Shown: in pieces, positions 35,282 through 44,300 of the stretch | Layout: each line of letters begins with the position of its first letter | How positions within the stretch are numbered: position 1 is the first letter of the stretch | Assembly (NCBI RefSeq): GCF_000732625.1 | Contig: NZ_JPJI01000032.1 | Coordinates: forward strand, 62,001 to 126,000 | Direction: 5' to 3' | Origin: Nonlabens ulvanivorans | GTDB taxonomy: Bacteria; Bacteroidota; Bacteroidia; Flavobacteriales; Flavobacteriaceae | Length of the DNA: 64,000 nt | Made by a program: the position numbers and the translations under genes | The notes under the pieces: generated by a model | What the model was told of the DNA's origin: nothing | Databases searched by the model: none | The model's input: the letters and a program-made list of their open reading frames with translations, nothing else

Positions 35282-36100
35282 TTATTGCTTTCTTTCTTTA
35301 TAGGCTGTTGCAGTGTCTGACAAGAACTGCAGTAAAACGAGTTCATTTTCTGGTTGCATGAGTTGATTATTCAATCCTCGATCTGTCGCAAAATAAATGA
35401 AATCGTAAAGATTCTCTTTATCAATATCTAAAAACTCTACTAAATAGTCAGCATCAAACTGATTTTTCAATACCGCTACATCAAAACGTTCTTCAACCGT
35501 GTTTGCTGATCCAAAATCAAAATTAATAGCATTTAGCGCTGTATTTAATACTACTGCTGCTAATAAACCTACCAGATTAAACATGTTGTAACGTGGCTGG
35601 GATTGCATCATAGCCTCATGGCGTAAATCATAATCTTCTGGCTGGCGCACCATATCAGACAATGTGTTCTCAGTTCTATCGATTGCTGGTGTCCACATGT
35701 TTTGTCCAGAAATTTTTTCGAGTCTAGTGTCTGCTGTTTCAAGTCTTTTAAGGTTTAAGCTGATGTTTTGATCACCCTCTAAGAGTACCTCATCCAGCAC
35801 ATTCACTCCACTACCTAATGTAATTGCAACTACTTTTTCTTTTATAGTACGATCTGTAACTATAAGTGTGACCGGCTCATGATCAACAGATTTAAAAACA
35901 ATTTTGTCGCCAGCCATAACATCTATTCGATAAGAACCTGTTGCAGATGTTACTGTTACCTCATAACTGTTTTCATTGAAAATAGTAATCCCTTCAACAG
36001 GTTCATCTAGCTCATTTTGAATATAACCAGAAATCTGAACGCGCTCTTGCTGGCCTATGGCCATATAAGAGATCAAAAACAAAAGTAGAAACTTATTCAT
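35282..36100 (-). CDS. Carboxypeptidase-regulatory-like domain protein, tandem copy B
   Basis: 272 residues with a signal peptide (1-16, AIGQQ). The regulatory-like beta sandwich spans about 20-100: VQISGYIQNELDEPVEGITIF, GSYRIDVMAGDKIVFKS. A conserved middle (RLETADTRLEKISGQ, then DRTENTLSDMVRQPEDYDLR and QSQPRYNMFNLVGLL) precedes a helical tail ending FLSDTATAYKERKQ. It is a clear paralogue of the gene just upstream, block by block, and overlaps it by 8 nt. It probably sits in the periplasm or outer membrane; function unknown. Confidence 0.8.
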   Translation of the reverse strand: MNKFLLLFLISYMAIGQQERVQISGYIQNELDEPVEGITIFNENSYEVTVTSATGSYRIDVMAGDKIVFKSVDHEPVTLIVTDRTIKEKVVAITLGSGVNVLDEVLLEGDQNISLNLKRLETADTRLEKISGQNMWTPAIDRTENTLSDMVRQPEDYDLRHEAMMQSQPRYNMFNLVGLLAAVVLNTALNAINFDFGSANTVEERFDVAVLKNQFDADYLVEFLDIDKENLYDFIYFATDRGLNNQLMQPENELVLLQFLSDTATAYKERKQ

Positions 36101-36920
36101 TTGTTGTCTTTTTACGCTTTTTAAATATCACAGCTTGCTGAGATAGAAACTCTAAAAGATCTAACTCATTATCGGCCTGAACAAGATCTTTAGTAAGACC
36201 ATTATCTTGCACAAAATACCCATATTCAATAAAGTCTTTTTCTTCCAAATCTAGATAATTTAAAAGGTATTCTTTACTGTATTTATTTTTAAGTAATACT
36301 AGCGCATTAGTCTCAATGGGCACACTATCATCTTTAGATATATTCTTTACATCAAGGCTTCTCGCAATATTAGCAGTATTTATAGTAGTTGAAAGACCTA
36401 CCATATTAAATCGTGGCTGACTTTGCTGAAAGGCTTCTGCACGCACCTCGTACTCTTCTGGTTGTCTCACACGATTAGAAAATGTGTTATCGATACGATC
36501 AACTGCTGCTGTTTTAATATTTTCAAGAGACACTTTCTCTAATCCAGAATCTACGGTTTCTATTCTTTTAACCGGAATCATAAAACTAGTGGTGCTTAAA
36601 TTAACGGTCTCTAAATCTTTAACGTCTGGATTAAGACCTAAATCAATTCTCTTTTCTTCAACAACCTTTTCAGACACGTTTAAAGAGAATGATTCAAATT
36701 GAATTGCCTTAAAGGATAGTTGATCTCCTTTTTTTACATCGATATAAAACACTCCACTATCGTTTGTAACTGTACCTTCTAGAGAACTGTTGTTAAAAAT
36801 TGTAATACCGCTTAAATCTGTATTTAGTTCTGAACTTATGGTTCCTTTGATCTGTACACGTTGTACTTGGGCATTAGATAACATTCCCAAAAACAGAAAT
36901 ATGTAAATGAAATTTTTCAT
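36093..36920 (-). CDS. Carboxypeptidase-regulatory-like domain protein, tandem copy A
   Basis: 275 residues from the ATG at 36918-36920, which gives a proper signal peptide (MKNFIYIFLFLGMLSNAQ). An ATG 21 nt earlier adds only MLNINTT. Blocks: VQIKGTISSELNTDLSGITIF, GVFYIDVKKGDQLSFKA, RIETVDSGLEKVSLE, DRIDNTFSNRVRQPEEYEVR, QSQPRFNMVGLS, and the tail LLEFLSQQAVIFKKRKK. Each block has a match in copy B. Such proteins in Bacteroidota flank receptors or surface complexes, but none is next to this pair. Confidence 0.8.
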   Translation of the reverse strand: MKNFIYIFLFLGMLSNAQVQRVQIKGTISSELNTDLSGITIFNNSSLEGTVTNDSGVFYIDVKKGDQLSFKAIQFESFSLNVSEKVVEEKRIDLGLNPDVKDLETVNLSTTSFMIPVKRIETVDSGLEKVSLENIKTAAVDRIDNTFSNRVRQPEEYEVRAEAFQQSQPRFNMVGLSTTINTANIARSLDVKNISKDDSVPIETNALVLLKNKYSKEYLLNYLDLEEKDFIEYGYFVQDNGLTKDLVQADNELDLLEFLSQQAVIFKKRKKTTNE

Positions 36921-36995
36921 AGTTGTATTTATGTTAAGCAATTTAAATCAAATTGCCTTTTAGATAACGATAACATTATCCAATTAATTGTTAAA

Positions 36996-37003
36996 TACCT
37001 TTG
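36996..37003 (+). promoter_or_regulatory. Bacteroidota -7 element for the PepE-like gene
   Basis: TACCTTTG, matching TAnnTTTG, 15 nt before the ATG at 37019. It decides against an in-frame TTG at 37001, which lies inside this box. No clear -33 TTG at usual spacing. Confidence 0.55.
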
Positions 37004-37018
37004 CTCAAAAGCTTTCTT

Positions 37019-37732
37019 ATGAGAAACATGATTGTTGCAAGTACATCAACCATACATGGCAGTGGTTACCTTCAATATTTGCTAGAAGATTTACTAACTG
37101 TTTTTAAAGAAGAAAATATCACAGACCTATTGTTTATTCCCTTTGCAAGACCAGGTGGCATATCACATGATGCGTATACTCAAAAAGTACACCAAGTTTT
37201 ACAACCTCACGGAATCAGTGTTACTGGCCTACATACCGTAGAAGATAAAGAAGATGCGCTATTGCAAGCAACAGCAATTTTTACAGGTGGTGGTAATACA
37301 TTTCAACTAGTAAAAGCGCTTCACGATATAGAATTAATGGCATCATTAAGAAAAGTTATTTTTAATGGTACCTTTTACATGGGAACTAGTGCTGGTAGTA
37401 ACATTTGTGGTCTTAACATGCGCACAACAAATGACATGCCTATTGTAGAACCTGTAACCTTTAAAACCACAGGTGCCCTAGGATACAACATTAATCCACA
37501 TTATTTAGACCCTATTAAAGGCTCTACGCATATGGGAGAAACACGCGAGCAACGTATTAAGGAATTTCATTTTTACAACGCCATTCCAGTAATAGGACTT
37601 AGAGAAGGCAGTTATATTAGGGTGAAAAATGACCAAGAAATTTTACATGGACCACATACAGCTCGTGTATTCCTTAAAGATCAAGAGCCTCTAGAAGTGA
37701 AAACCGGATATAATTTTGCACAATTAGTGTAA
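37019..37732 (+). CDS. pepE: S51-family peptidase, PepE (alpha-aspartyl dipeptidase) type
   Basis: 237 residues from ATG 37019; a further ATG at 37028 is also possible. The nucleophile Ser lies in MGTSAGSNI (near 124), the family signature, preceded by FTGGGNTFQLVKAL, and NPHYLDP near 160 carries the conserved His. PepE-type enzymes cut dipeptides starting with Asp. Cytoplasmic, no signal. It begins a plus-strand run of small genes and has its own -7 box. Confidence 0.88.
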   Translation: MRNMIVASTSTIHGSGYLQYLLEDLLTVFKEENITDLLFIPFARPGGISHDAYTQKVHQVLQPHGISVTGLHTVEDKEDALLQATAIFTGGGNTFQLVKALHDIELMASLRKVIFNGTFYMGTSAGSNICGLNMRTTNDMPIVEPVTFKTTGALGYNINPHYLDPIKGSTHMGETREQRIKEFHFYNAIPVIGLREGSYIRVKNDQEILHGPHTARVFLKDQEPLEVKTGYNFAQLV

Positions 37733-37756
37733 TAAAGTAATTTTAAAATAAAAATA

Positions 37757-38041
37757 ATGGACTTTCCTATTCAACATAAACAGAACGATAAAAGAGGAAT
37801 CTTTTACATGAAGAAGGACGGCAACACTGTTGCTGAACTAACTTACACCTTAGAAAATCAAATCATGACCATTGATCATACTGAAGTTAACCCAAGTATG
37901 GAAGGTAATGGTTTAGGTAGTAAATTGATAGAAGCAAGTTATACTTTCGCGAAAGCGGAAAACTTAAAAATCAATCCATTATGTCCATTTGCCGAAGTTG
38001 TTTTTGACAGACATAGTGACTGGAGTGATACTCGTGTATGA
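37757..38041 (+). CDS. Small GNAT acetyltransferase, YjdJ-like
   Basis: 94 residues, a minimal GNAT fold. HTEVNPSMEGNGLGSKLIEAS (near 43-63) holds the acetyl-CoA-binding Gly-rich loop, and CPFAEVVFDRHSDW near the C-terminus is typical of the YjdJ group. Substrate unknown. It overlaps the next acetyltransferase by 4 nt (ATGA). A two-mismatch palindrome copy encodes FAKAE. Confidence 0.82.
   Translation: MDFPIQHKQNDKRGIFYMKKDGNTVAELTYTLENQIMTIDHTEVNPSMEGNGLGSKLIEASYTFAKAENLKINPLCPFAEVVFDRHSDWSDTRV
37942..37957. repeat. Dispersed 16-bp palindrome, two mismatches
   Basis: TACTTTCGCGAAAGCG in the YjdJ-like gene; the first two bases differ from consensus. Confidence 0.65.
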
Positions 38042-38574
38042 TACTAAGATTTGAAACAGATCGATTAATTCTAAGGCCTTTTGAAGAGTCTGATGCACCC
38101 TATTTATTTGAGCTTAATGATGATGAAGAGGTCATGCGTTACACAGGTGACATACCTTTTAAAGATGTAGAAGACGCACGCAAATTTGCTATAGACTACA
38201 GTAATAATCCTCAAGGTCAGATTAGAAAATATCATATGGGTAGACTGGCTGTGATACGTAAGGAAGATGATGTATTTATAGGCTGGACGGGACTAAAATA
38301 TCATGTAGACGGCGACTTTGTGGATACCGGCTATCGTTTTATGAAAAAATATTGGGGTAAAGGATATGCAACAGAATCAACTAGACGCGTATTACAACAC
38401 GCATTTGAAGATCATCATTTAAAAGTTGTTGAAGCTCATATACATGAGCATAATTATGGTTCACAAAAAGTAGCACAACGATTAAAAATGAAGTTAGACC
38501 ATCGATTTTTATGGTCTGGAGTTAAACCTGCGCGATGCTATAAAATCACAAATGATGAATTTAGAAATTCGTAA
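38038..38574 (+). CDS. GNAT acetyltransferase, RimJ/RimL type
   Basis: 178 residues. The N-terminal FETDRLILRPFEESDAPYLFELN is the hallmark of the RimJ/L group. The acetyl-CoA loop is KKYWGKGYATESTRRVLQHAF near 102, followed by HIHEHNYGSQKVAQRL. It may acetylate a protein N-terminus or a small amine; not decidable. Overlaps both neighbours, so it is the middle gene of three adjacent acetyltransferases of different subfamilies. Confidence 0.9.
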   Translation: MILRFETDRLILRPFEESDAPYLFELNDDEEVMRYTGDIPFKDVEDARKFAIDYSNNPQGQIRKYHMGRLAVIRKEDDVFIGWTGLKYHVDGDFVDTGYRFMKKYWGKGYATESTRRVLQHAFEDHHLKVVEAHIHEHNYGSQKVAQRLKMKLDHRFLWSGVKPARCYKITNDEFRNS

Positions 38575-39013
38575 TATTTCTGGTATTGAGACTTATCCAG
38601 TACGTCATCCAGTCTTAAGAGCTGGTAGACCTATAACAGATTGTTATTTTGAGGGCGATGATTTAAATACGACCATTCATTTAGGCATCTTTGTAGAAGA
38701 ACGACTCCATGGCGTTGCAACATTTTTAATGAATAAAGATCTTAATATTGAAGAATTAATTTCGCTAGAACATCAACAGTGCTATCAATTAAGAGGAATG
38801 GCGATAAAGGCAGAAATTCAAGGTCAACAACTAGGTAGTCAACTAATTAATCATGCCGAAGAAATGCTGAAGAATAAAAATGTGCTCGCATTATGGTTCA
38901 ACGCTCGTGAAAGCGCCGTATCTTTTTATAAGAAAAAAGGATATCAAATAGTAAGTGAACCATTTGAAATTGCTACAGTAGGTATCCATTATAAAATGTA
39001 TAAAGCATTATGA
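38552..39013 (+). CDS. GNAT acetyltransferase
   Basis: 153 residues (152 if the second of two adjacent ATGs is used). The QLRGMAIKAEIQGQQLGSQLINHAEE stretch near 82-107 is the acetyl-CoA-binding loop, and LWFNARESAVSFYKKKGY the terminal GNAT strand and helix. This resembles the YitI/ElaA-like group. Substrate unknown. Start overlaps the previous gene by 23 nt and its stop overlaps the M15 peptidase start by 4 nt. Confidence 0.88.
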   Translation: MMNLEIRNISGIETYPVRHPVLRAGRPITDCYFEGDDLNTTIHLGIFVEERLHGVATFLMNKDLNIEELISLEHQQCYQLRGMAIKAEIQGQQLGSQLINHAEEMLKNKNVLALWFNARESAVSFYKKKGYQIVSEPFEIATVGIHYKMYKAL

Positions 39014-39696
39014 AATTAACAACCATATTCTTTTTATTCCTCTTTGCAAGCACTACTGCGCAAATAAGCACCCAGCAACTTACTGGACAAACTACAAATG
39101 TTGAGAATGCGCTAGAGTCAGATGCACAAAGTGCGTTCAATAAAATGCGAGCCGCTGCACTTAAAGATGGTATCGATCTAAAAATCGTCTCTGGCTATCG
39201 CAGTTTTAATAGACAGCGGCAAATCTGGAATAGAAAATATAAAAAATATACCGCTCAAGGCCTTGCTCCCGATGCTATATTTGATAAAATCGTAGAGTAT
39301 TCAACCGTTCCAGGAACGAGTAGACATCACTGGGGAACAGACATGGATATTATAGATCAAGGCGCTTCATACAGCGGTGATGTACTAGTACCCAATAAAT
39401 TCCACGGAGAAGGACCTTTTTGCAAGATGAAAGATTGGATGGAACAACACGCAGCCACCTATGGTTTTGAACTGGTCTATACACTAAATGAAAATCGAAC
39501 AGGTTTTAAATATGAACCATGGCATTATAGCTATGCACCGCTTTCGCGTAAGTTGCTCAAAGAATACCTTTCAGAAACCGACTTCTTGATCTTTTTAAGA
39601 AGTCAAGACATTCTAGGGATGGAAAAAATAAGCGATGAACGTTTATTAAGGTATTATAACGAACACATTAAAGGAGTGAATCCTTCACTTCAATAA
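39010..39696 (+). CDS. M15-family D-Ala-D-Ala carboxypeptidase (VanY type), exported
   Basis: 228 residues with a signal peptide (1-17, TTAQ). The VanY domain has SGYRSFNRQRQIWNRKY (near 60), the zinc His and Asp in SRHHWGTDMDI (near 104-114) and the last His in EPWHYSY (near 176), a complete LAS zinc site. It trims the terminal D-Ala of stem peptides. Translationally coupled to the acetyltransferase upstream. A strongly eroded palindrome copy (three mismatches) occurs at 39539-39554. Confidence 0.9.
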   Translation: MKLTTIFFLFLFASTTAQISTQQLTGQTTNVENALESDAQSAFNKMRAAALKDGIDLKIVSGYRSFNRQRQIWNRKYKKYTAQGLAPDAIFDKIVEYSTVPGTSRHHWGTDMDIIDQGASYSGDVLVPNKFHGEGPFCKMKDWMEQHAATYGFELVYTLNENRTGFKYEPWHYSYAPLSRKLLKEYLSETDFLIFLRSQDILGMEKISDERLLRYYNEHIKGVNPSLQ

Positions 39697-39751
39697 AAAA
39701 ATGATTCCGTTATTTTTTTTCTAATTTAGGCATGTTATAAAACCAACCATC

Positions 39752-40519
39752 ATGAGAGGCGGATCAGGAAAAATCAGATTATTTATAGGACTAGCCATTG
39801 TTGCTTTTGCTGTTCTTAAATATTGCTCAAGTGCAGAAACGAACAACTTCACTGGCGAAACCCAATATGTAGACTTGAGCACAGACCAAGAAATCGCCAT
39901 GGGATTAAGTGCTGCTCCTAGTATGATTGCTGAATACGGCGGCTTGCATCCAGATCAAAATGCACAAGCTCAACTAGATCGTGTAGGTAAAAAATTAGTC
40001 AATAGCAGCATAGGTAGAAATACAGACTATCAATACGACTTTCATCTTCTTGCAGATGACAGAACAATAAACGCATTTGCATTACCTGGTGGACAGTGTT
40101 TCATTACTGCAGCTCTTTATAGTCAGCTAGAAAATGAAGATCAACTCGCAGGCGTTATGGGACATGAAATAGGTCACGTCATAGCAAGACATAGTGCAGA
40201 GCGTATGAGCCAGCAAGGACTGGCACAAGGCGTTATCACTGGTGTAAGTGTTGGGACAGATGGCGGCGGCGAGGCAGCAGCCTCTATCGCTCAAATGTTA
40301 ACCATGAAATATGGACGTGATGACGAATTACAGAGTGATGATCTAGGTGTTAAAATGATGATAGACGCCGGTTATGACCCTTATGAAATGATAGGCGTCA
40401 TGGAAATTTTAAAAAATGCCGCTGGACCCAATCGTGCTCCAGAGTTTCAAAGCACACATCCAGATCCAGAAAACCGTGTTGAACGCATTAAAGAAGCCAT
40501 CCGTAAATACGGGAAATAA
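39752..40519 (+). CDS. M48-family zinc metallopeptidase, membrane-anchored or exported
   Basis: 255 residues. The N-terminus has a basic start (MRGGSGKIR) and one hydrophobic segment (about 10-26, ending KYCSS), a signal or lipoprotein-like anchor. The core has GHEIGHVIARHSAERM (HExxH near 136), and DELQSDDLGVKMMIDAGYDP brings the third ligand. This is the BepA/LoiP-like secreted class, which handles envelope protein quality. Glu and both His are intact. It lies 55 nt after the M15 gene and 12 nt before an M91-like gene, forming a run of three unrelated zinc peptidases. Confidence 0.88.
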   Translation: MRGGSGKIRLFIGLAIVAFAVLKYCSSAETNNFTGETQYVDLSTDQEIAMGLSAAPSMIAEYGGLHPDQNAQAQLDRVGKKLVNSSIGRNTDYQYDFHLLADDRTINAFALPGGQCFITAALYSQLENEDQLAGVMGHEIGHVIARHSAERMSQQGLAQGVITGVSVGTDGGGEAAASIAQMLTMKYGRDDELQSDDLGVKMMIDAGYDPYEMIGVMEILKNAAGPNRAPEFQSTHPDPENRVERIKEAIRKYGK

Positions 40520-40531
40520 CACATAGCATTT

Positions 40532-41179
40532 ATGAGTATCATGTTAGAAAGCAATATTAAAATTTTATGGCACGATGGAAAGCAGTGGCACACCTCGCCA
40601 TATCACTATTATCCAAATCGTCAACCAGATGCTAATGCAACATTGTTTTACAATAATTGCATGATGACATTAGACTTTCTGTATGAAACTAAAGCACTAG
40701 AAGTAGAATTTAATGACGGTAAAATAGTCAACATATTAGAAGAGTTTATCCAGCGACACGGAAAAAGCATCACCATACGTGATGGAGAAAAAAATACTTA
40801 TAGCCCATCAACAGACACGATAACTTTTTTTGATACTGACGGAGCGATGTTTCGTAAAAACTTAAGAAAACCGTGGTCTAAACATAACACAGGTAGAGTT
40901 TCCAGCGCTTCTCTTCTTGGTCATGAGTTTATACATGCATATCATGAGCAATTCACTCCTCAGGAATACATTAAACGTAAATCTAAAAAAATACTAGGCT
41001 GGAAAGTGAAGTTCCCACATTTCCCTAATCAAGAAGAAATACTAGTTACTAAAAACCTAGGGAATCAAGTCATTAAAAAACTGGGCGAAGATGAACGCGA
41101 ACACTACAAGCGTAACTACTACCCTACGATAAGCCCTATTACTACAGAGCCTATGAGGCTAGATGAAGAGGTAGTTTAG
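40532..41179 (+). CDS. M91 (NleD-like) zinc metallopeptidase-like protein
   Basis: 215 residues without a signal peptide. LLGHEFIHAYHEQF (near 129-142) gives a HExxH zinc motif. Upstream, YSPSTDTITFFD, and downstream, the segment ending TTEPMRLDEEVV, fit the M91 plan, in which an Asn/Glu-rich tail helps bind metal. M91 is known from the type III effector NleD, but related domains occur in many non-pathogens, often in toxins or phage-like proteins. Here it follows the M48 peptidase by 12 nt and is probably co-transcribed. Its target is unknown; self-protection or interbacterial use are only possibilities. Confidence 0.65.
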   Translation: MSIMLESNIKILWHDGKQWHTSPYHYYPNRQPDANATLFYNNCMMTLDFLYETKALEVEFNDGKIVNILEEFIQRHGKSITIRDGEKNTYSPSTDTITFFDTDGAMFRKNLRKPWSKHNTGRVSSASLLGHEFIHAYHEQFTPQEYIKRKSKKILGWKVKFPHFPNQEEILVTKNLGNQVIKKLGEDEREHYKRNYYPTISPITTEPMRLDEEVV

Positions 41180-41362
41180 ATTAGGTAATTGGTGAAAAAT
41201 TTTATTTTTAAATTTTAAAAACCGTTGATCAGCCTAAATATTATTCTTCCAACTGCCCACTACTTGCTTAACGTGGCTCTTCAAGTTCAATTAAGTGAGC
41301 ATTGAGACACTCGAAATACGACATCCAAGTTCATGTTGCTTTTATTTTAAGATGTTTTAAAA

Positions 41363-44300
41363 TCATTCCTCGATCTTCACTCTCATTCCTTCACTGTGAC
41401 TTGAGAATTCTGGAGCATACATACATTCTAGTTGTGTAATACCATTAGAAAATTGTCCAGCATTGCTGGCTCGCACGTCGTATTCAAAAACATAAGTTCC
41501 TTTGTTCATCTGATCAAAAAAGAAATGCGTTGCTACATCTTTAGTGCTTTGATAATAGCCTAATCCATCTTGCCATTTATACTTTGAAATCACATCTACA
41601 GGTTCAAAACCACTCGCACGCATGTCTTTTAAATGGACAAAATCCATATCAGCATTTGTTTTAATAATCAATCTGACTGTGATTAGATCGCCTATTTTTA
41701 AAGGATCTTCACTAGTTATTTCCTCTAGCTTCTCTCCACTATCGGTCATTACTTTTTTGAAGAGTTTTTTCTTTACAGATAATGGCAAATCATCATCTAC
41801 TTTAATCTTATCTAGATCCTCAAAATACTGCCAGTACATCGCACCATAACCTGTTACATCACTTTTATTTTTTACTATAACGGTAGCCAGTTCTTTATAA
41901 ACTTCGGGCGTATTCATGGTGATTTTAAAGTAACCCGTTCCGGCTTCTTTCTCTACTGCTTTCATCTTATCTGCAGGTAAAGGCTTGTTTCCCCAAGTGA
42001 TTTTGTTATTTTCTTCTACGTCCAGCCATTTTCCACCTTGCAGCAATAAGGCATATGTAGCATCGGCAGTTGCTTTTGTGGATTTCCACTGGTTAATTCT
42101 TTTATTTTTAAGTAACCATATTTTAAGTTCTTCGACACTATTTAAATCGGCAGTGACTTCTTGAAATGCTTCTATGGCAAGAGCTTGCGTTTCGATATCG
42201 CTACTGTACCAGTACCAGCTATTTTTATTTTCTTTCCAGAACATTCCATTTTCATCGCTTTTAACGGCAGTTTGTTTCAATCCTTCCATGATGGAGCTGG
42301 CTAGTTTGGTCTTACCATTGCGATGCAGTGTGATGGCCATAAGCAACTTAGTATATAGTGGCTGTGAGGAATATGATTTTTCCGCTTTCGCGAAAGCGTA
42401 CTCCATAGCCTTCTCTAATACTTCGTCACTGTTTTCTGTAATAGAAACATCAAAACTTCTCGCATACTGATAATGCCAAAACGCATTTCCATAACTATAA
42501 TCTTTAAGTGTTTGATGGTTTTCTAGATAGCGATTGAATCTTTTTTTCCACTCTGTATCTAGTGCATCTATCGCATTTTTATACATGCGATCGGTCTGTG
42601 GCGTGTCATCATTTTTAATACCTAATTTTTTCATGTGACCTAATCCAGCGGCAATGTGACGCGTGATATACTCATTAGTATATCCACCATTAAACCATGG
42701 AAAACCACCAGAATCACCTTGTAGCTTTTCTAATTTTGCAAGTGTTTTCTTTTTCTGTTTGGCAGTTTCGGCCAGGTCAAATAATGTGGCGAGTCGCTGT
42801 TGTTTTTGCGCTTCACTTTGTGCATCACGCAGCCATGGCGTGTGCGATAACATCACTGTTTTTAACTCCTCATTTTTCTCAAGTGCACTTACATTGGTGC
42901 CATTTTGTGCCCAACTATCAAAAACGGTTTTTACCTTAGGATTACTCGTTAAAATATGATGTGCCATAGCATTTGCATAGTAGCGAGAAAAAGTTTGCTC
43001 TGCACATTCATGCTCATATTCCATCAAATAAGGCAATGATTTAATCGCATACCACGACGGATTTGATGTGTACTCAAACACCATTTGATGATGCGCCATC
43101 GTACCAGAATCGCTCTCTAACAAGTTGTCCATAACGGCTGTTTGGGTTTCACCAGCACGCACCCATAAAGCTCTCGATTCACTCACCAGCATGCGGTTAG
43201 AAAGCACTGGTAAGGTATTCTCCTCGCCATCAGAAAAGTTTCCTGCAGCAGCTACAACGCGATACGTCACCGCTTGCGTCCCTAGCGGAATTCTAAAAGT
43301 CCAGTTTACTGAGGTGTTGCCACCTTTTTCTATGGTAAAATCTCTGTTGTTATTTACGTTGCCTAATTCTACATCAATCGCTTTCACAGTCATGGCGTCA
43401 AACAGCTGTAGTCGCGCTGTTCCATCCATAGCAGCGTCTGACAGATTTGCGATTTTTGCAGAGAAACGTATGGTGTCCGTTTCTCTTAAAAAACGTGGTG
43501 CATTAGGTATAACGTTGAGTTCCTTTTGAGTCACCACTAGTTGTTCCAATTGTGCTGTTTTTCCTTTTTTATCGTGCGCTAGTAGTCGTAGTTTCCATTG
43601 GGTTAATGCCTCTGGTGAAGTGAATGAGAATTTTAAATTCCCCTTTTCATCAGTTCTTAATTCAGGAAAAAAGAAAGCGGTTTCTTGGAGGTTTTTGCGA
43701 GCTTGAACATTATTCAAATTCATTTCTCGCAATACCAGATCATTTGCTGAAATGCCTTCTTTTGTGGAAATGATGATGACTCCATTTGCTCCTCGATTAC
43801 CATAAATAGAAGTTGCGGCAGCATCTTTTAATATGGCAGTTTCAAAAATATCATTAGGATTCAATCCACTAAAAAAATCTTCATCTACTGGTACTCCATC
43901 AACTATAATTAATGGCTCTGTATTTTCATCCAAAGACGCGACACCTCTAAGTTGAACCAAAGCATTTGCACCTGGCTGACCAGAATTACTAATAATATTT
44001 AATCCAGGAACTTGACCTTGGAGAGTTTGGGTTAGGCTTGCGTAAGGTCTATCATTTGGATATTTTTTTCTTCCTCGATAAGAACTATATACTCTTGAAC
44101 TCTCATTGTTAATATCACTATCTCTAAATTCTCTTTTATCGGCTCCAGTGAAGTTAGTCCTTAAATAATCTTCGTTTTCGGCAAATATGATGTCACCAGG
44201 CAATGCTCTAGCTATAAGTTTTCCGTTTGACAAAGTATCATAAGCAATGGCATTAGAATTTACTACGGCAATCATCCCATCATCTCCAATCAAGCTTTTA

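Noticed and set aside
38907-38925. A further degenerate palindrome copy in the third acetyltransferase gene
   Set aside because: CGCTCGTGAAAGCG is two bases short and could be chance; not counted. The weaker copies at 39539 and 61257 (three mismatches) were also left out of the count.
42663-43529. Several long plus-strand open frames opposite the macroglobulin gene
   Set aside because: They mirror the codon pattern of the real gene and have Ser/Leu-rich products without motifs; typical antisense shadows.
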